A stretch of 64,000 nt of DNA, from assembly GCF_029360775.1 (NCBI RefSeq), contig NZ_JARKMZ010000001.1:124001-188000 (forward strand). Direction: 5' to 3'. Positions within the stretch are counted from its first letter, which is position 1; each line of letters starts with the position of its first letter. A model generated the notes under the pieces. The model did not search any database and was not told where the DNA came from. It worked only from the letters and a program-made list of their open reading frames with translations. Shown here one piece after another: positions 9,065 through 18,268 of this stretch. This DNA comes from Daejeonella sp. H1SJ63 (GTDB lineage: Bacteria; Bacteroidota; Bacteroidia; Sphingobacteriales; Sphingobacteriaceae). Position numbers and translations under genes: made by a program.

Positions 9065-10000
9065 ATGGAAAAGCTGGCAATTATCGGGTCTGGCACAATG
9101 GGACATTCCATTGCACTTAGTGCTGCCTGGAGTGGATTAAGTGTTAAAATGTACGGACTGGATGATCTGGATCTTTCGAATGGATTATTGGGTATTCAGC
9201 AGAAAATTTCAATCTTAATTGAGAATGGACTTTTACCTTCCTCTCAATCTGATCAGGTATTATCCCGTATTTCCCTGACAAAATCTAAAGAAGAGGCTGT
9301 TTCAGAGGCTACATTTGTTATCGAATGTATTCCTGAGGATCTTGGGTTAAAGCAGGAACTGTTTAAGTATTTAGACGAGATTTGCTCTCCTGATGTTATT
9401 CTCGCAAGTAATACCTCGGGATTGAGTCTGAGTAAAATGCTTGCAGATACTAAGCATCCTGAACGTTTCGTTTTAACTCATTTCTGGAATCCTGCACATC
9501 TTATTCCTCTTGTAGAAGTACTCAGAACTTCCCTTACTGCATCATCAGTATTTAAAAGAACGATCGATTTATTGAATCTGATGGGTAAAAAGCCTGTTGA
9601 AGTAAAGAAAGAAGTGCCGGGCCTTATTGGTAACCGGTTGCAGTTCGCATTACTCCGGGAAGCGCTTTCACTGCTTGAAGAAGGTGTGGCTTCTAAAGAG
9701 GATATCGATGCGGCGGTTATTTACAGCATAGGCAGAAGATTGCCGGTAACCGGACCTATCGCTTCAGCTGATATGGGCGGGCTGGATGTTTTTGCTGCTA
9801 TCTCCGACTATCTTTTCAAAGATTTGAGTAATGCAGATCGGGCATTCTCTTCAATGAGAAGTTTGGTTGAACAAAAAAAAATGGGACTGAAGAGTTCTGA
9901 AGGTTTTTATCTCTGGGATAAGAAATTCTCGGATGAGATGACAGGATCCAGAGAAAAGGAGTTGATCCGTCAGCTTAAACAGGATCGTGGGATTGAATAA
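9065..10000 (+). CDS. 3-hydroxyacyl-CoA dehydrogenase family protein
   Basis: 311 residues. The N-terminal Rossmann fold has IGSGTMGHSIA (residues 6-16) for NAD binding, then ASNTSGLS and the catalytic region THFWNPAHLIPLVEV with the His of the His/Glu pair. The C-terminal helical domain has VPGLIGNRLQFALLREAL. Length fits short-chain 3-hydroxybutyryl-CoA dehydrogenases (Hbd, about 285-315) and also lambda-crystallin/L-gulonate-type relatives. It oxidises a 3-hydroxy acid or its CoA ester. Position between the oxidative periplasmic genes and an aminotransferase suggests a step in side-chain degradation. Confidence 0.8.
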   Translation: MEKLAIIGSGTMGHSIALSAAWSGLSVKMYGLDDLDLSNGLLGIQQKISILIENGLLPSSQSDQVLSRISLTKSKEEAVSEATFVIECIPEDLGLKQELFKYLDEICSPDVILASNTSGLSLSKMLADTKHPERFVLTHFWNPAHLIPLVEVLRTSLTASSVFKRTIDLLNLMGKKPVEVKKEVPGLIGNRLQFALLREALSLLEEGVASKEDIDAAVIYSIGRRLPVTGPIASADMGGLDVFAAISDYLFKDLSNADRAFSSMRSLVEQKKMGLKSSEGFYLWDKKFSDEMTGSREKELIRQLKQDRGIE

Positions 10001-10071
10001 AGAAGCTTATAAATGAAGAAATTACGCCTATAATTTATTAATACAGAAAAGATTATTAACCCTTGTTGCCA

Positions 10072-11376
10072 ATGAAAAGTTTAGATTATTCCAAATCTGC
10101 AGAATTACTCGGCAGAGCTAAAAAAGTCCTCGCCGGAGGTGTTTCCTCTGAATTTCGAAAATACAATCATCCACATGCGATATTTTATACGCATGGAAAG
10201 GGAAGTCACCTTTTTGATGTGGATGGTAATGATTATCTCGATTTTACCTTAAGTCAGGGCCCTTTGATCCTTGGACATTCACACCCTCATGTATTGAAAT
10301 CGGTAAATGATTATTCTGAAGAGGGACAGCTATTTGCGGGTCAGCATATCCGGGAGATCGAACTTGCTGAAACATTAAACCGTTTGATTCCATCTGCAGA
10401 GCTGATGAGATTCTGCCTGGATGGTTCAGAGGCTGTTCAAACAGCTTTCAGAGTGGCAAGGGCAAAAACCGGAAAACAAAAATTCCTGCGTTTTGAAGGG
10501 CATTACCACGGGTGGTTGGATAACGTAGCCTGGGGTATTTCAACACCTTCTCCTGAAGCATTGGGCAGCAGAGAACATCCAAATGTTTATCCATGGTCGG
10601 CAGGTTTACCCGAGCACTCAAAAGATGAGTTTATCATTCTTCCATGGAATGATATTGAGCTGGTAAAGAAAACTCTTGCTGAGCGTCATGGAGAGATTGC
10701 TGCCATTATTACAGAACCGATTATGTGTAATAATGGTTGTATTATGCCTGCCGAAGGATTCCACGCCGGATTGCGCAGCCTTTGTGATCAGTACGGAATT
10801 GCATTGATTTTTGACGAGGTTATCACCGGATTCAGAATGAGTATTGGTGGTTCTCAGAAATACTTCGGAATTACTCCGGATATGTCAATTTTTGCCAAAG
10901 CAATGGGTAGCGGTTATCCTATCAGTGCTATTGTTGGAAAACGTGAGTGGATGGGTTTGATCGAAGAGGCAAAAGTAATTCATGCCGGTACCATGAACTC
11001 AAGTAATCCTACCATTGCTGCTGCTTTGGCTACTATTGAAGTTCTTGAAAAAGAAAATCCTTATGAGCGCATGTTCCGGTTTGGAAATAAACTAATGGAT
11101 GGGATTCGTAAAGCTGCTGCAGATTATAATCATAATCTTTTGGTTCAGGGTCCGGGTCCGATGTTCAATATCGGATTCACAAATCTTGATAAGGTTAAAG
11201 ATTACAGGGATACATTGACATACGATAAAGCTAAGCTTGGAAAGTTCATTGCCACCATGCATGATGAGAGAGTCAGAATCATTGGTCGCGGACTTTGGTA
11301 TATCAGTGCTGCACATACCGAAGAAGATATCGATCATGCTATTGAGGTGTCGCGAAGAGTGCTCAGTAATATGTAA
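10072..11376 (+). CDS. Class III PLP aminotransferase, glutamate-1-semialdehyde aminomutase-like
   Basis: 434 residues from ATG 10072 (TTG codons at 10063 and 10066 are in frame but unlikely starts). The protein opens with KKVLAGGVSSEFRKY as in HemL relatives, then GHYHGW, IFDEVITGFR and FAKAMGSGYP, with K276 as PLP lysine. True HemL is a tetrapyrrole enzyme; this copy sits in a catabolic run with no haem genes and so probably belongs to the HemL-like omega- or beta-amino acid aminotransferases, for which beta-phenylalanine aminotransferase is a known case. It would transfer or remove an amino group from an amino acid released by the amidases upstream. Confidence 0.75.
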   Translation: MKSLDYSKSAELLGRAKKVLAGGVSSEFRKYNHPHAIFYTHGKGSHLFDVDGNDYLDFTLSQGPLILGHSHPHVLKSVNDYSEEGQLFAGQHIREIELAETLNRLIPSAELMRFCLDGSEAVQTAFRVARAKTGKQKFLRFEGHYHGWLDNVAWGISTPSPEALGSREHPNVYPWSAGLPEHSKDEFIILPWNDIELVKKTLAERHGEIAAIITEPIMCNNGCIMPAEGFHAGLRSLCDQYGIALIFDEVITGFRMSIGGSQKYFGITPDMSIFAKAMGSGYPISAIVGKREWMGLIEEAKVIHAGTMNSSNPTIAAALATIEVLEKENPYERMFRFGNKLMDGIRKAAADYNHNLLVQGPGPMFNIGFTNLDKVKDYRDTLTYDKAKLGKFIATMHDERVRIIGRGLWYISAAHTEEDIDHAIEVSRRVLSNM

Positions 11377-11448
11377 TTATTGAGTTTTCTTTACGGATTC
11401 TTTGTATTAAGTATAAATTCTTTCAACTTTAGGGCTTAAAATATCAAT

Positions 11449-14289
11449 ATGGATACAGGGAGGCTTTTGGAAGCTATTTTGCCAAAAGAAAGAATTAAGA
11501 CGAGATTAATTGACCTGGTAGCTTATGCATCAGATGCCGGTTTTTATTATCTGAGACCTAAAGCAGTTGTACAGCCGGTAAGTGAAAACGAGATCATTTC
11601 TCTGTTGGAATTTTCGCACAGGAACAGGATTCCGGTTACTTTCCGGACAGGTGGTACAAGTTTATCAGGTCAGTCAATTACAGATGGTATTCTTGTTGAT
11701 TTAAAGCAATACTGGAATCAGTTGCTGATTGAAGAGGAAGGATCAAGGGTAAGAGTACAACCCGGGATTACGGGTTCTATGGTTAATAATTACCTGAAAA
11801 AACACAGGAGAAAAATTGGCCCAGATCCTTCAAGTATTGATTCTGCAATGATTGGGGGAATACTCTCCAATAATTCCAGCGGAATGTGTTGTGGTGTTAA
11901 CCTGAATTCATATCATACAACCAGGCATATCCGGTTTATACTTCCCTGTGGCAAAACTTTTTCTACAGAGAAAACCTCTGATTATTCACGTTTTGAACAG
12001 GAATGTCCGGAGATCTTCTCTACCATTATAAGTTTAAAGCAACAGATTTCTGCAAATTCTGAACTATCAGACCGGATCAGAAAAAAGTATCTGACAAAAA
12101 ATACGGTAGGATATTCTTTGAATGCATTCATAGATTATGAGCATCCATTGGATATCCTTTCGCATCTGCTGATCGGAGCAGAAGGTACTCTGGGATTCAT
12201 CGCTGAGGCGGTGATGGAAACTGTTCCTGATTATCCTTTTAAGTCTACAGCATTTCTTTATTTCGAAAATATCTATTCGGCATGTCAGGCTATTGAGCCG
12301 CTGACACTGACAGGTGCCGAGGCTGTTGAGCTGATGGACAGGGCTTCATTAAGGTCTATAGAGGATATCAAAGGTGTACCGGCGATTTTTAAAACATTAC
12401 CTGAAACGGCTGCCGCCTTACTAATTGAATATCAGGCTAATTCTGAAGCTGAACTTCAGGCAAAAATTGATAATTTACTTCCTCTAACCGGAGTTTTTTT
12501 ACTGCTCGAACCGATCAGGTTTACCACTGATCCTGCTCAGCAGGCATTTTACTGGAAACTGCGTAAAGGGATGTTCCCTGCGGTAGGAGCAGTTCGTGCA
12601 AGCGGTACAACGGTAATTCTGGAAGATATTGCTTTTCCGGTAGCTCAGCTTGGAGATGCTATACTTGATCTTCATGTGCTTTTCGCAAAGTATGAATATG
12701 AAAATGCCATCATTTTCGGCCATGCAAAGGATGGTAATATTCATTTTGTGGTTACCCAGTCATTCAATTCGCCTGAAGAGGTAGACCGTTATGACAGGTT
12801 CCTCAGGGAAGTGGTGGAACTTGTTGTGAATAAATACGATGGTACCCTGAAGGCTGAGCATGGTACGGGTAGAAATATGTCGCCCTTTGTTGAAACAGAA
12901 TGGGGCGCCGAGGCTTATGAGATCATGAAGAGCCTGAAGCAGGTGGTTGATCCTGAAAATCTGCTTAATCCGGGTGTAATTATCAATGCTCATAAAAATG
13001 CACATATTCATGACCTTAAATCTCTTCCAAGTGTTGAAAAAGAGGTCGACAGATGTATTGAATGTGGATATTGCGAACATAAATGCCCGAGCAGGAACGT
13101 TACTCTTACTCCGCGCCAGAGGATTGTGGTACGACGTGAGCTAGCCCTTCTGGATGCCAAAGGAAATAGTTCTGATCATAAGGAATTACTTGCTCAGTTT
13201 CAATACGACGGACTTGATACCTGTGCGGTAGATGGTTTATGTGCAACGAGTTGCCCTGTTGATATTAACACCGGTGATCTGGTAAAGCGCCTGCGTCGTG
13301 AAAATCATTCTGCTTTTTCAAATAAAGCAGCACTTGCTGTGTCTAAGAATTTCAAATTGGTTACTTCTTTAGTAAACTTTGGTCTGGAGGCTGGTACAGT
13401 GATGAATAATGTATTCGGTAAGAATGCGATGAAAGGAATTACCGGTGGACTTAAGAAAGTTATTCCTGAGTTTCCTTTGTGGAGTGATCAGCTTCGTACC
13501 AGTGGTTCGATTTCAGGAAAATATGTAAAATCTCCTGCAAACATAGGTTTTGATGCTCCGGCAGTTGTTTACTTCCCTACCTGTATTTCACGGATTATGG
13601 GTGGTCAGGAAGGTAAGAGAAGTATTCCGGATACATTTCTGAGTGTTGCAGAAAAATCAGGGATTCAGGTAATCATACCGCAAGGTATTGGTTCAATGTG
13701 CTGCGGGCAACTTTTCTCGTCAAAAGGTTATAATCAGGCTTATGCGGATAAGAGCAATGAAACTGTTGAGCAGCTCTGGACTATTACAAAAGAAGGTATC
13801 TTACCAGTAGTACTTGATGTAACTTCCTGCTCTCATACATTGCAGCAGTGCAGGCCGGTTTTAACTGAATCCAATAAAGAGCGTTACGATAGGCTAAGTA
13901 TTCTCGACAGTATTGATTTTCTGCATGACTACATTATTCCAGCCTGTGGAACTGTTGATAAGAAAGGGAATATTGTTCTGCATCCCGTATGTTCTTTGCA
14001 AAAAATGGGACTTGAAAGAAAGTTTATTGCGGTGGCTTCCCATTTCAGTGATACTGCTGAAGTTCCGGTGCATGCAGGATGTTGTGGTATGGCGGGCGAC
14101 CGTGGATTTATTTTCCCTGAACTGACTGCTTCAGCAACTGCACCTGAGGCTGCAGATGTAAAACAGGGAAATTATGAAGGGTATTATTCATCCGGTAAAA
14201 CCTGCGAAATAGCCATGTCTGAGGCGGTTGGAAAGAATTATGAGTCTATTCTTTATCTCGCTGATGAGTGTATAAAAGGCAAGTCATGA
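11449..14289 (+). CDS. FAD-linked 2-hydroxyacid dehydrogenase fused to Fe-S and CCG domains
   Basis: 946 residues, three parts. Residues about 1-520 are a PCMH-type FAD-binding oxidase (FRTGGTSLSGQS; IGGILSNNSSGMCCG; GHAKDGNIHFV; KAEHGTGRNMSPF) of the GlcD/D-lactate dehydrogenase type. A two-cluster ferredoxin domain follows, starting with CIECGYCEHKCPS at residue 536 and CAVDGLCATSCPV. The C-terminus has two cysteine-rich CCG modules (SMCCGQL and AGCCGMAGDRG), as in GlpC/heterodisulfide reductase subunits. The layout matches the YdiJ/GlcD-GlcF fusion class, which oxidises a D-2-hydroxyacid (lactate, glycolate, 2-hydroxyglutarate) and sends electrons to quinone. It starts 72 bases after the aminotransferase and ends 27 bases before an SDR gene. 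Confidence 0.85.
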   Translation: MDTGRLLEAILPKERIKTRLIDLVAYASDAGFYYLRPKAVVQPVSENEIISLLEFSHRNRIPVTFRTGGTSLSGQSITDGILVDLKQYWNQLLIEEEGSRVRVQPGITGSMVNNYLKKHRRKIGPDPSSIDSAMIGGILSNNSSGMCCGVNLNSYHTTRHIRFILPCGKTFSTEKTSDYSRFEQECPEIFSTIISLKQQISANSELSDRIRKKYLTKNTVGYSLNAFIDYEHPLDILSHLLIGAEGTLGFIAEAVMETVPDYPFKSTAFLYFENIYSACQAIEPLTLTGAEAVELMDRASLRSIEDIKGVPAIFKTLPETAAALLIEYQANSEAELQAKIDNLLPLTGVFLLLEPIRFTTDPAQQAFYWKLRKGMFPAVGAVRASGTTVILEDIAFPVAQLGDAILDLHVLFAKYEYENAIIFGHAKDGNIHFVVTQSFNSPEEVDRYDRFLREVVELVVNKYDGTLKAEHGTGRNMSPFVETEWGAEAYEIMKSLKQVVDPENLLNPGVIINAHKNAHIHDLKSLPSVEKEVDRCIECGYCEHKCPSRNVTLTPRQRIVVRRELALLDAKGNSSDHKELLAQFQYDGLDTCAVDGLCATSCPVDINTGDLVKRLRRENHSAFSNKAALAVSKNFKLVTSLVNFGLEAGTVMNNVFGKNAMKGITGGLKKVIPEFPLWSDQLRTSGSISGKYVKSPANIGFDAPAVVYFPTCISRIMGGQEGKRSIPDTFLSVAEKSGIQVIIPQGIGSMCCGQLFSSKGYNQAYADKSNETVEQLWTITKEGILPVVLDVTSCSHTLQQCRPVLTESNKERYDRLSILDSIDFLHDYIIPACGTVDKKGNIVLHPVCSLQKMGLERKFIAVASHFSDTAEVPVHAGCCGMAGDRGFIFPELTASATAPEAADVKQGNYEGYYSSGKTCEIAMSEAVGKNYESILYLADECIKGKS

Positions 14290-14316
14290 CAAGGAATTCC
14301 GGTAAGATCAAATGTT

Positions 14317-15090
14317 ATGAAAGCTAAAGTTGTTCTGATTACCGGAAGTACAAGTGGTATCGGACTGGAGTTGGCCGGAACATTTGCCCGGGCCGGGTTT
14401 AATGTGGTGTTTCACGGTCTTGAACCTGATGGTGCAAAAATAGCCCGTCAATTTGCTGAAGAGTTTCATATCCAAACCTTTTATTCTTCTGCAAACCTGC
14501 TTGTACCTTCTGAGATAGAACTGATGATTGCAGATGCATGTTCAGAGCTTGGGTCGGTTGATGTTCTGGTAAATAATGCAGGTATTCAGTTTGTTTCCCC
14601 GGTTGAAGATTTTCCTCTGGATAAATGGAATGATATTTTGAGTGTCAATCTGAGTGCCGCATTTTGTACTTCAAAGGCTGTCTGGACTTCCATGAAAGAC
14701 AAGAAATGGGGAAGAATTATTAACATAGCCTCCGCACATGGATTGCAGGCTTCTGAATTTAAATCGGCATATGTTGCATCAAAACATGGACTTATTGGTT
14801 TGACGAAGGTTCTGGCTCTGGAAGGTGCAGAGTTCGGGATTACAGCGAATGCAATTTGTCCGGGTTATGTAAAAACCCCTTTGGTAGAAAAGCAAATAGC
14901 CGATCTGATGCAATCGCATAATATTTCAGAACAGGAGGTTTTGCAGAAAATCATGCTGCAGAAACATGCGATCAAAGAATTTGTAAGTCCGGATGCAATT
15001 GCAGCACTTGCTTTATTCTTAGCGTCTGATCAGGCCTCAATGATTACCGGAGCTTCTTTGCCTGTTGATGGTGGCTGGGGGGCACAGTAG
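14317..15090 (+). CDS. hbdH: 3-hydroxybutyrate dehydrogenase (short-chain dehydrogenase)
   Basis: 257 residues. TGSTSGIG (residues 9-16) binds NAD; LVNNAGIQ, RIINIASAHGL and SAYVASKHGLIG hold the Ser, Tyr and Lys catalytic residues. The long substrate-loop segment ICPGYVKTPLVEKQI and the end ITGASLPVDGGW are very close to known D-3-hydroxybutyrate dehydrogenases such as that of Pseudomonas fragi. It interconverts D-3-hydroxybutyrate and acetoacetate. It closes the catabolic run; the following gene is on the other strand. A related 3-hydroxy acid could be the real substrate here. Confidence 0.8.
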   Translation: MKAKVVLITGSTSGIGLELAGTFARAGFNVVFHGLEPDGAKIARQFAEEFHIQTFYSSANLLVPSEIELMIADACSELGSVDVLVNNAGIQFVSPVEDFPLDKWNDILSVNLSAAFCTSKAVWTSMKDKKWGRIINIASAHGLQASEFKSAYVASKHGLIGLTKVLALEGAEFGITANAICPGYVKTPLVEKQIADLMQSHNISEQEVLQKIMLQKHAIKEFVSPDAIAALALFLASDQASMITGASLPVDGGWGAQ

Positions 15091-15102
15091 CCCTTTCTGC
15101 AA

Positions 15103-15570
15103 TTAGCGCAGCCTGTCTGCAGATTTTATCAGCTTTTCGTCTCTTCTGATTCCTCTTAATGCAAGTACCACAAAGAATACTGCCAGTGATGGCATTATTA
15201 CTCCCAATCCATAATTCTCAGATTGAAGTGTGATACCGCCAAGGGCAACTTTTGCTGTTTGAACCAGCCAGAAGCTGAATCCAAGAATAGAAATGATGCT
15301 GGCATAACAAAGCATCATTTGCTTCTTTCTGTTTTTGAAAAGGAAAATAGCTATGAATGGAATAAGCCCCAGGATTACTGTAGCTATCGTTAATCCGATA
15401 AAAGCTTCTGTCTGAACAATCTGACCACCTACGCTTTCATGAACTCCCGTTACTTTCAGTGATTTGGCACTGCCATCCGGATTAAATGTTTGAAGATATG
15501 GGAACAGAAATAAACTGAAAATAGCCGCAGTTGCAAAAAACAGCCAGATAGTTTGTACTCTTTGTAGCAT
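15103..15570 (-). CDS. DUF4293 family membrane protein
   Basis: 155 residues with four hydrophobic segments and the opening MLQRVQTIWLF, the hallmark of DUF4293, a small membrane protein found in Bacteroidota and of unknown function. It ends 12 bases from the convergent SDR gene and is divergent from truA. A -7-like box CAAATATA (TATATTTG on this strand) lies at 15588-15595. Confidence 0.85.
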   Translation of the reverse strand: MLQRVQTIWLFFATAAIFSLFLFPYLQTFNPDGSAKSLKVTGVHESVGGQIVQTEAFIGLTIATVILGLIPFIAIFLFKNRKKQMMLCYASIISILGFSFWLVQTAKVALGGITLQSENYGLGVIMPSLAVFFVVLALRGIRRDEKLIKSADRLR

Positions 15571-15695
15571 AATTCAATATTTTGCAGCAAATATAAATTT
15601 TTTATTCAAGCGATGACCTTAAGTCTGTATGAGAATAGGATTAAAAATATGATCATCTGCACAGCTCTTTAACATTTCAGCATTACCTTTGCAGC

Positions 15696-16448
15696 TTGAA
15701 CACACAACAAAGATATTTCATTGAACTGGCTTATAACGGGACTGCTTATCATGGTTGGCAGATCCAGAATAATGCTGTTTCTGTTCAGGAACTGATCAAT
15801 AAGGCATTGTCTGCGCTTTGCCGTACAGAAATAGAAACTACAGGATGCGGCCGTACCGATACCGGAGTTCATGCAAAGCAGTTGTTTGCACATTTTGATG
15901 TTTCAACTGATATCGATGTTCTAAGCTCTAAATTTTTGCATAGTACAAATGCTATGTTACCCTATGATATTGTTGTGAAGCGATTCATAAAGGTTAAGAA
16001 TGATGCGCATGCCCGATTCGATGCAACATTGCGATCATACGAATATCATATACACTTTTTAAAGGATCCGTTTTTGCATAATCGGTCCTGGTTATTGCGC
16101 GATGAGCCGGATCTTGATTTAATGAATAAGGCTGCTCAGATCCTGATGGAGTACCGTGACTTTAGCTGCTTCAGTAAATCAAATACTCAAACATTTACCA
16201 ATAATTGTGTAGTTAACAGAGCCGAATGGTTAAAAACTGAAAACGGAATCGTATTTCATATCTCTGCCGATCGTTTTCTGAGGAATATGGTTCGTGCAAT
16301 CGTTGGTACATTGATCAGGGTTGGAAAGAATGAGATCAGTGCAGAAGAGATCAGAAACGTGATTGCCAGTAAAGATCGTTCCAATGCCGGTGAATCGGTT
16401 CCTGCCTGTGGTTTATATCTTACAGAAGTAAAATATCCATATTTATAA
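15696..16448 (+). CDS. truA: tRNA pseudouridine(38-40) synthase TruA
   Basis: 250 residues from TTG 15696. No ATG exists near the conserved beginning RYFIELAYNGTAYHGWQIQ, so TTG is accepted. The catalytic Asp is D55 in GCGRTDTGVHAKQ. TruA converts uridines 38-40 of the anticodon arm to pseudouridine. A perfect -7 box TACCTTTG lies at 15684-15691, only five bases before the TTG, which if used would make an almost leaderless mRNA; no matching -33 box is visible. The stop is one base before the next gene's ATG. Confidence 0.93.
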   Translation: MNTQQRYFIELAYNGTAYHGWQIQNNAVSVQELINKALSALCRTEIETTGCGRTDTGVHAKQLFAHFDVSTDIDVLSSKFLHSTNAMLPYDIVVKRFIKVKNDAHARFDATLRSYEYHIHFLKDPFLHNRSWLLRDEPDLDLMNKAAQILMEYRDFSCFSKSNTQTFTNNCVVNRAEWLKTENGIVFHISADRFLRNMVRAIVGTLIRVGKNEISAEEIRNVIASKDRSNAGESVPACGLYLTEVKYPYL

Positions 16449-16449
16449 G

Positions 16450-18216
16450 ATGAGTAAGGTTAGTGGTAATGCAGTTGATGTTAATCTCCTGAGACGGATA
16501 TTCAGGTATGTAACGCCATACCGGAATATATTTACTAAATCGATTATACTTACAGTATTATTAGCTGTACTGGCTCCATTGCGTCCATGGCTCATCCAGT
16601 ATACGGTCGACAGCTATATTTTGCTCAACGATTTCAGGGGGCTGGTGAATATGAGTTTTATCATGGTGGCTTTGCTGCTTATCCAGACTTTTGTTCAATA
16701 TTATCATACATTTTATACAAATGTTCTTGGTCAGTCTGTAATTAAAGATTTAAGAATTACAGTATTTAATCATATTTCGGCCCTCAGACTAAAATATTTT
16801 GACCGTACTCCAATCGGGCAGTTGATTACACGTACAGTTTCTGATCTGGAAACCATCGCAGATATCTTTTCGGAGGGTTTAATAGTTATCGTCGGAGATA
16901 TCTTGCAGGTAGTGGCCATCATTGCCGTAATGTTATATACTGATTGGGAACTCACACTGATAGTGCTGATCCCTATGCCTTTATTGATGGCAGCATCATA
17001 CGTATTTAAGGAAGCAATAAAATCAGCATTTCAGGAAGTCAGAACTCAGGTAGCAAATCTGAATACATTTTTACAGGAACATATTTCAGGGATCAGGATC
17101 ATTCAGTATTTCGCCCGCGAAAATCAGGAAATGCGAAAATTTAAGAAGATCAATGCCCGGCACAGAGATGCACATATCCAATCTAACTGGTATTATTCCA
17201 TTTTTTTTCCGGTGGTGGAGATCATTTCAGCACTCTCTATTGGTTTGCTGGTGTGGTATGGTTCAAAATTGATCATCGCAAACGATATTTCACCGGGAGT
17301 GGTAGTGTCTTTTATTATGTATATCAACATGCTTTTCAGACCTATCCGTGAACTGGCTGATAAGTTTAATACTCTTCAAATGGGGATGGTAGGTGCTGAG
17401 CGGATATTTAAAGTTTTAGATACAGATGAAAAGACAGAGAATAAGGGAATCCTGAAACCTGAGACATTAAAGGGAGATATTGAGTTTAGAAATGTTTGGT
17501 TTGCCTATAATGATGAGAACTGGGTGTTAAAGGATATTTCATTTCATGTTAAACCCGGCGAGACCCTGGCACTTGTTGGTGCAACAGGAGCAGGAAAGTC
17601 TTCTGTTATTAATATTCTTAACCGTTTTTATGAAATTAATAAGGGTAGTGTATTGGTAGATGGCAAAGATATCAGGGATTACGAGTTGAATTATCTTCGC
17701 TCACACATTGCAACCGTTTTGCAGGATGTCTTTCTTTTTTCAGATACTATCGGAAACAATATAAATCTTAATAATCAGGAGATCAGTCGTGAGGATCTGG
17801 TCAGGGCAGCCATGGAAGTGGGAGCACATCAGTTTATAGAGAAATTACCGGGCGGATACGATTATGATGTGATGGAAAGAGGTGCAACCCTGTCGGCAGG
17901 CCAGGCTCAGCTAATTTCATTCATTCGTGCCATGGTTTATGATCCACAAATCCTGGTACTTGATGAGGCTACTGCATCTGTTGATACAGAAACTGAGGAA
18001 TTGATTCGTCATGCAATTAATAAGCTGATGGAGGGCAGAACTTCCATTGTAATTGCACACCGTTTGTCGACCATACAAAATGCAGATAAAATAATAGTCC
18101 TTGATCGCGGTGAGATCAGAGAAATGGGTTCTCATCAGCAATTGCTAAAGTTCAATGGTTATTATAAGCGTCTGTATGATCTTCAGTTCAATTCAGAGGG
18201 TATAGCTAAAGCTTAA
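16450..18216 (+). CDS. ABC transporter, fused permease and ATPase (MsbA/YheI type)
   Basis: 588 residues. Six membrane helices lie in about residues 20-310. The ATPase domain has Walker A GATGAGKSS (about 378-386), the signature LSAGQ and Walker B ILVLDEATAS, then the His switch IAHRLS. Half-transporters of this type act as homo- or heterodimers to export lipids, drugs or peptides. It starts right after truA and is probably translationally linked to it. Substrate cannot be told. Confidence 0.88.
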   Translation: MSKVSGNAVDVNLLRRIFRYVTPYRNIFTKSIILTVLLAVLAPLRPWLIQYTVDSYILLNDFRGLVNMSFIMVALLLIQTFVQYYHTFYTNVLGQSVIKDLRITVFNHISALRLKYFDRTPIGQLITRTVSDLETIADIFSEGLIVIVGDILQVVAIIAVMLYTDWELTLIVLIPMPLLMAASYVFKEAIKSAFQEVRTQVANLNTFLQEHISGIRIIQYFARENQEMRKFKKINARHRDAHIQSNWYYSIFFPVVEIISALSIGLLVWYGSKLIIANDISPGVVVSFIMYINMLFRPIRELADKFNTLQMGMVGAERIFKVLDTDEKTENKGILKPETLKGDIEFRNVWFAYNDENWVLKDISFHVKPGETLALVGATGAGKSSVINILNRFYEINKGSVLVDGKDIRDYELNYLRSHIATVLQDVFLFSDTIGNNINLNNQEISREDLVRAAMEVGAHQFIEKLPGGYDYDVMERGATLSAGQAQLISFIRAMVYDPQILVLDEATASVDTETEELIRHAINKLMEGRTSIVIAHRLSTIQNADKIIVLDRGEIREMGSHQQLLKFNGYYKRLYDLQFNSEGIAKA

Positions 18217-18268
18217 TTTTTGCTGAAAATAATTTACCTTCGGTTCAGACCATAATATTACTGATCTT

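Noticed and set aside
10072-11376. Naming the class III aminotransferase hemL
   Set aside because: Sequence is HemL-like but the neighbourhood is catabolic; a housekeeping name would mislead.
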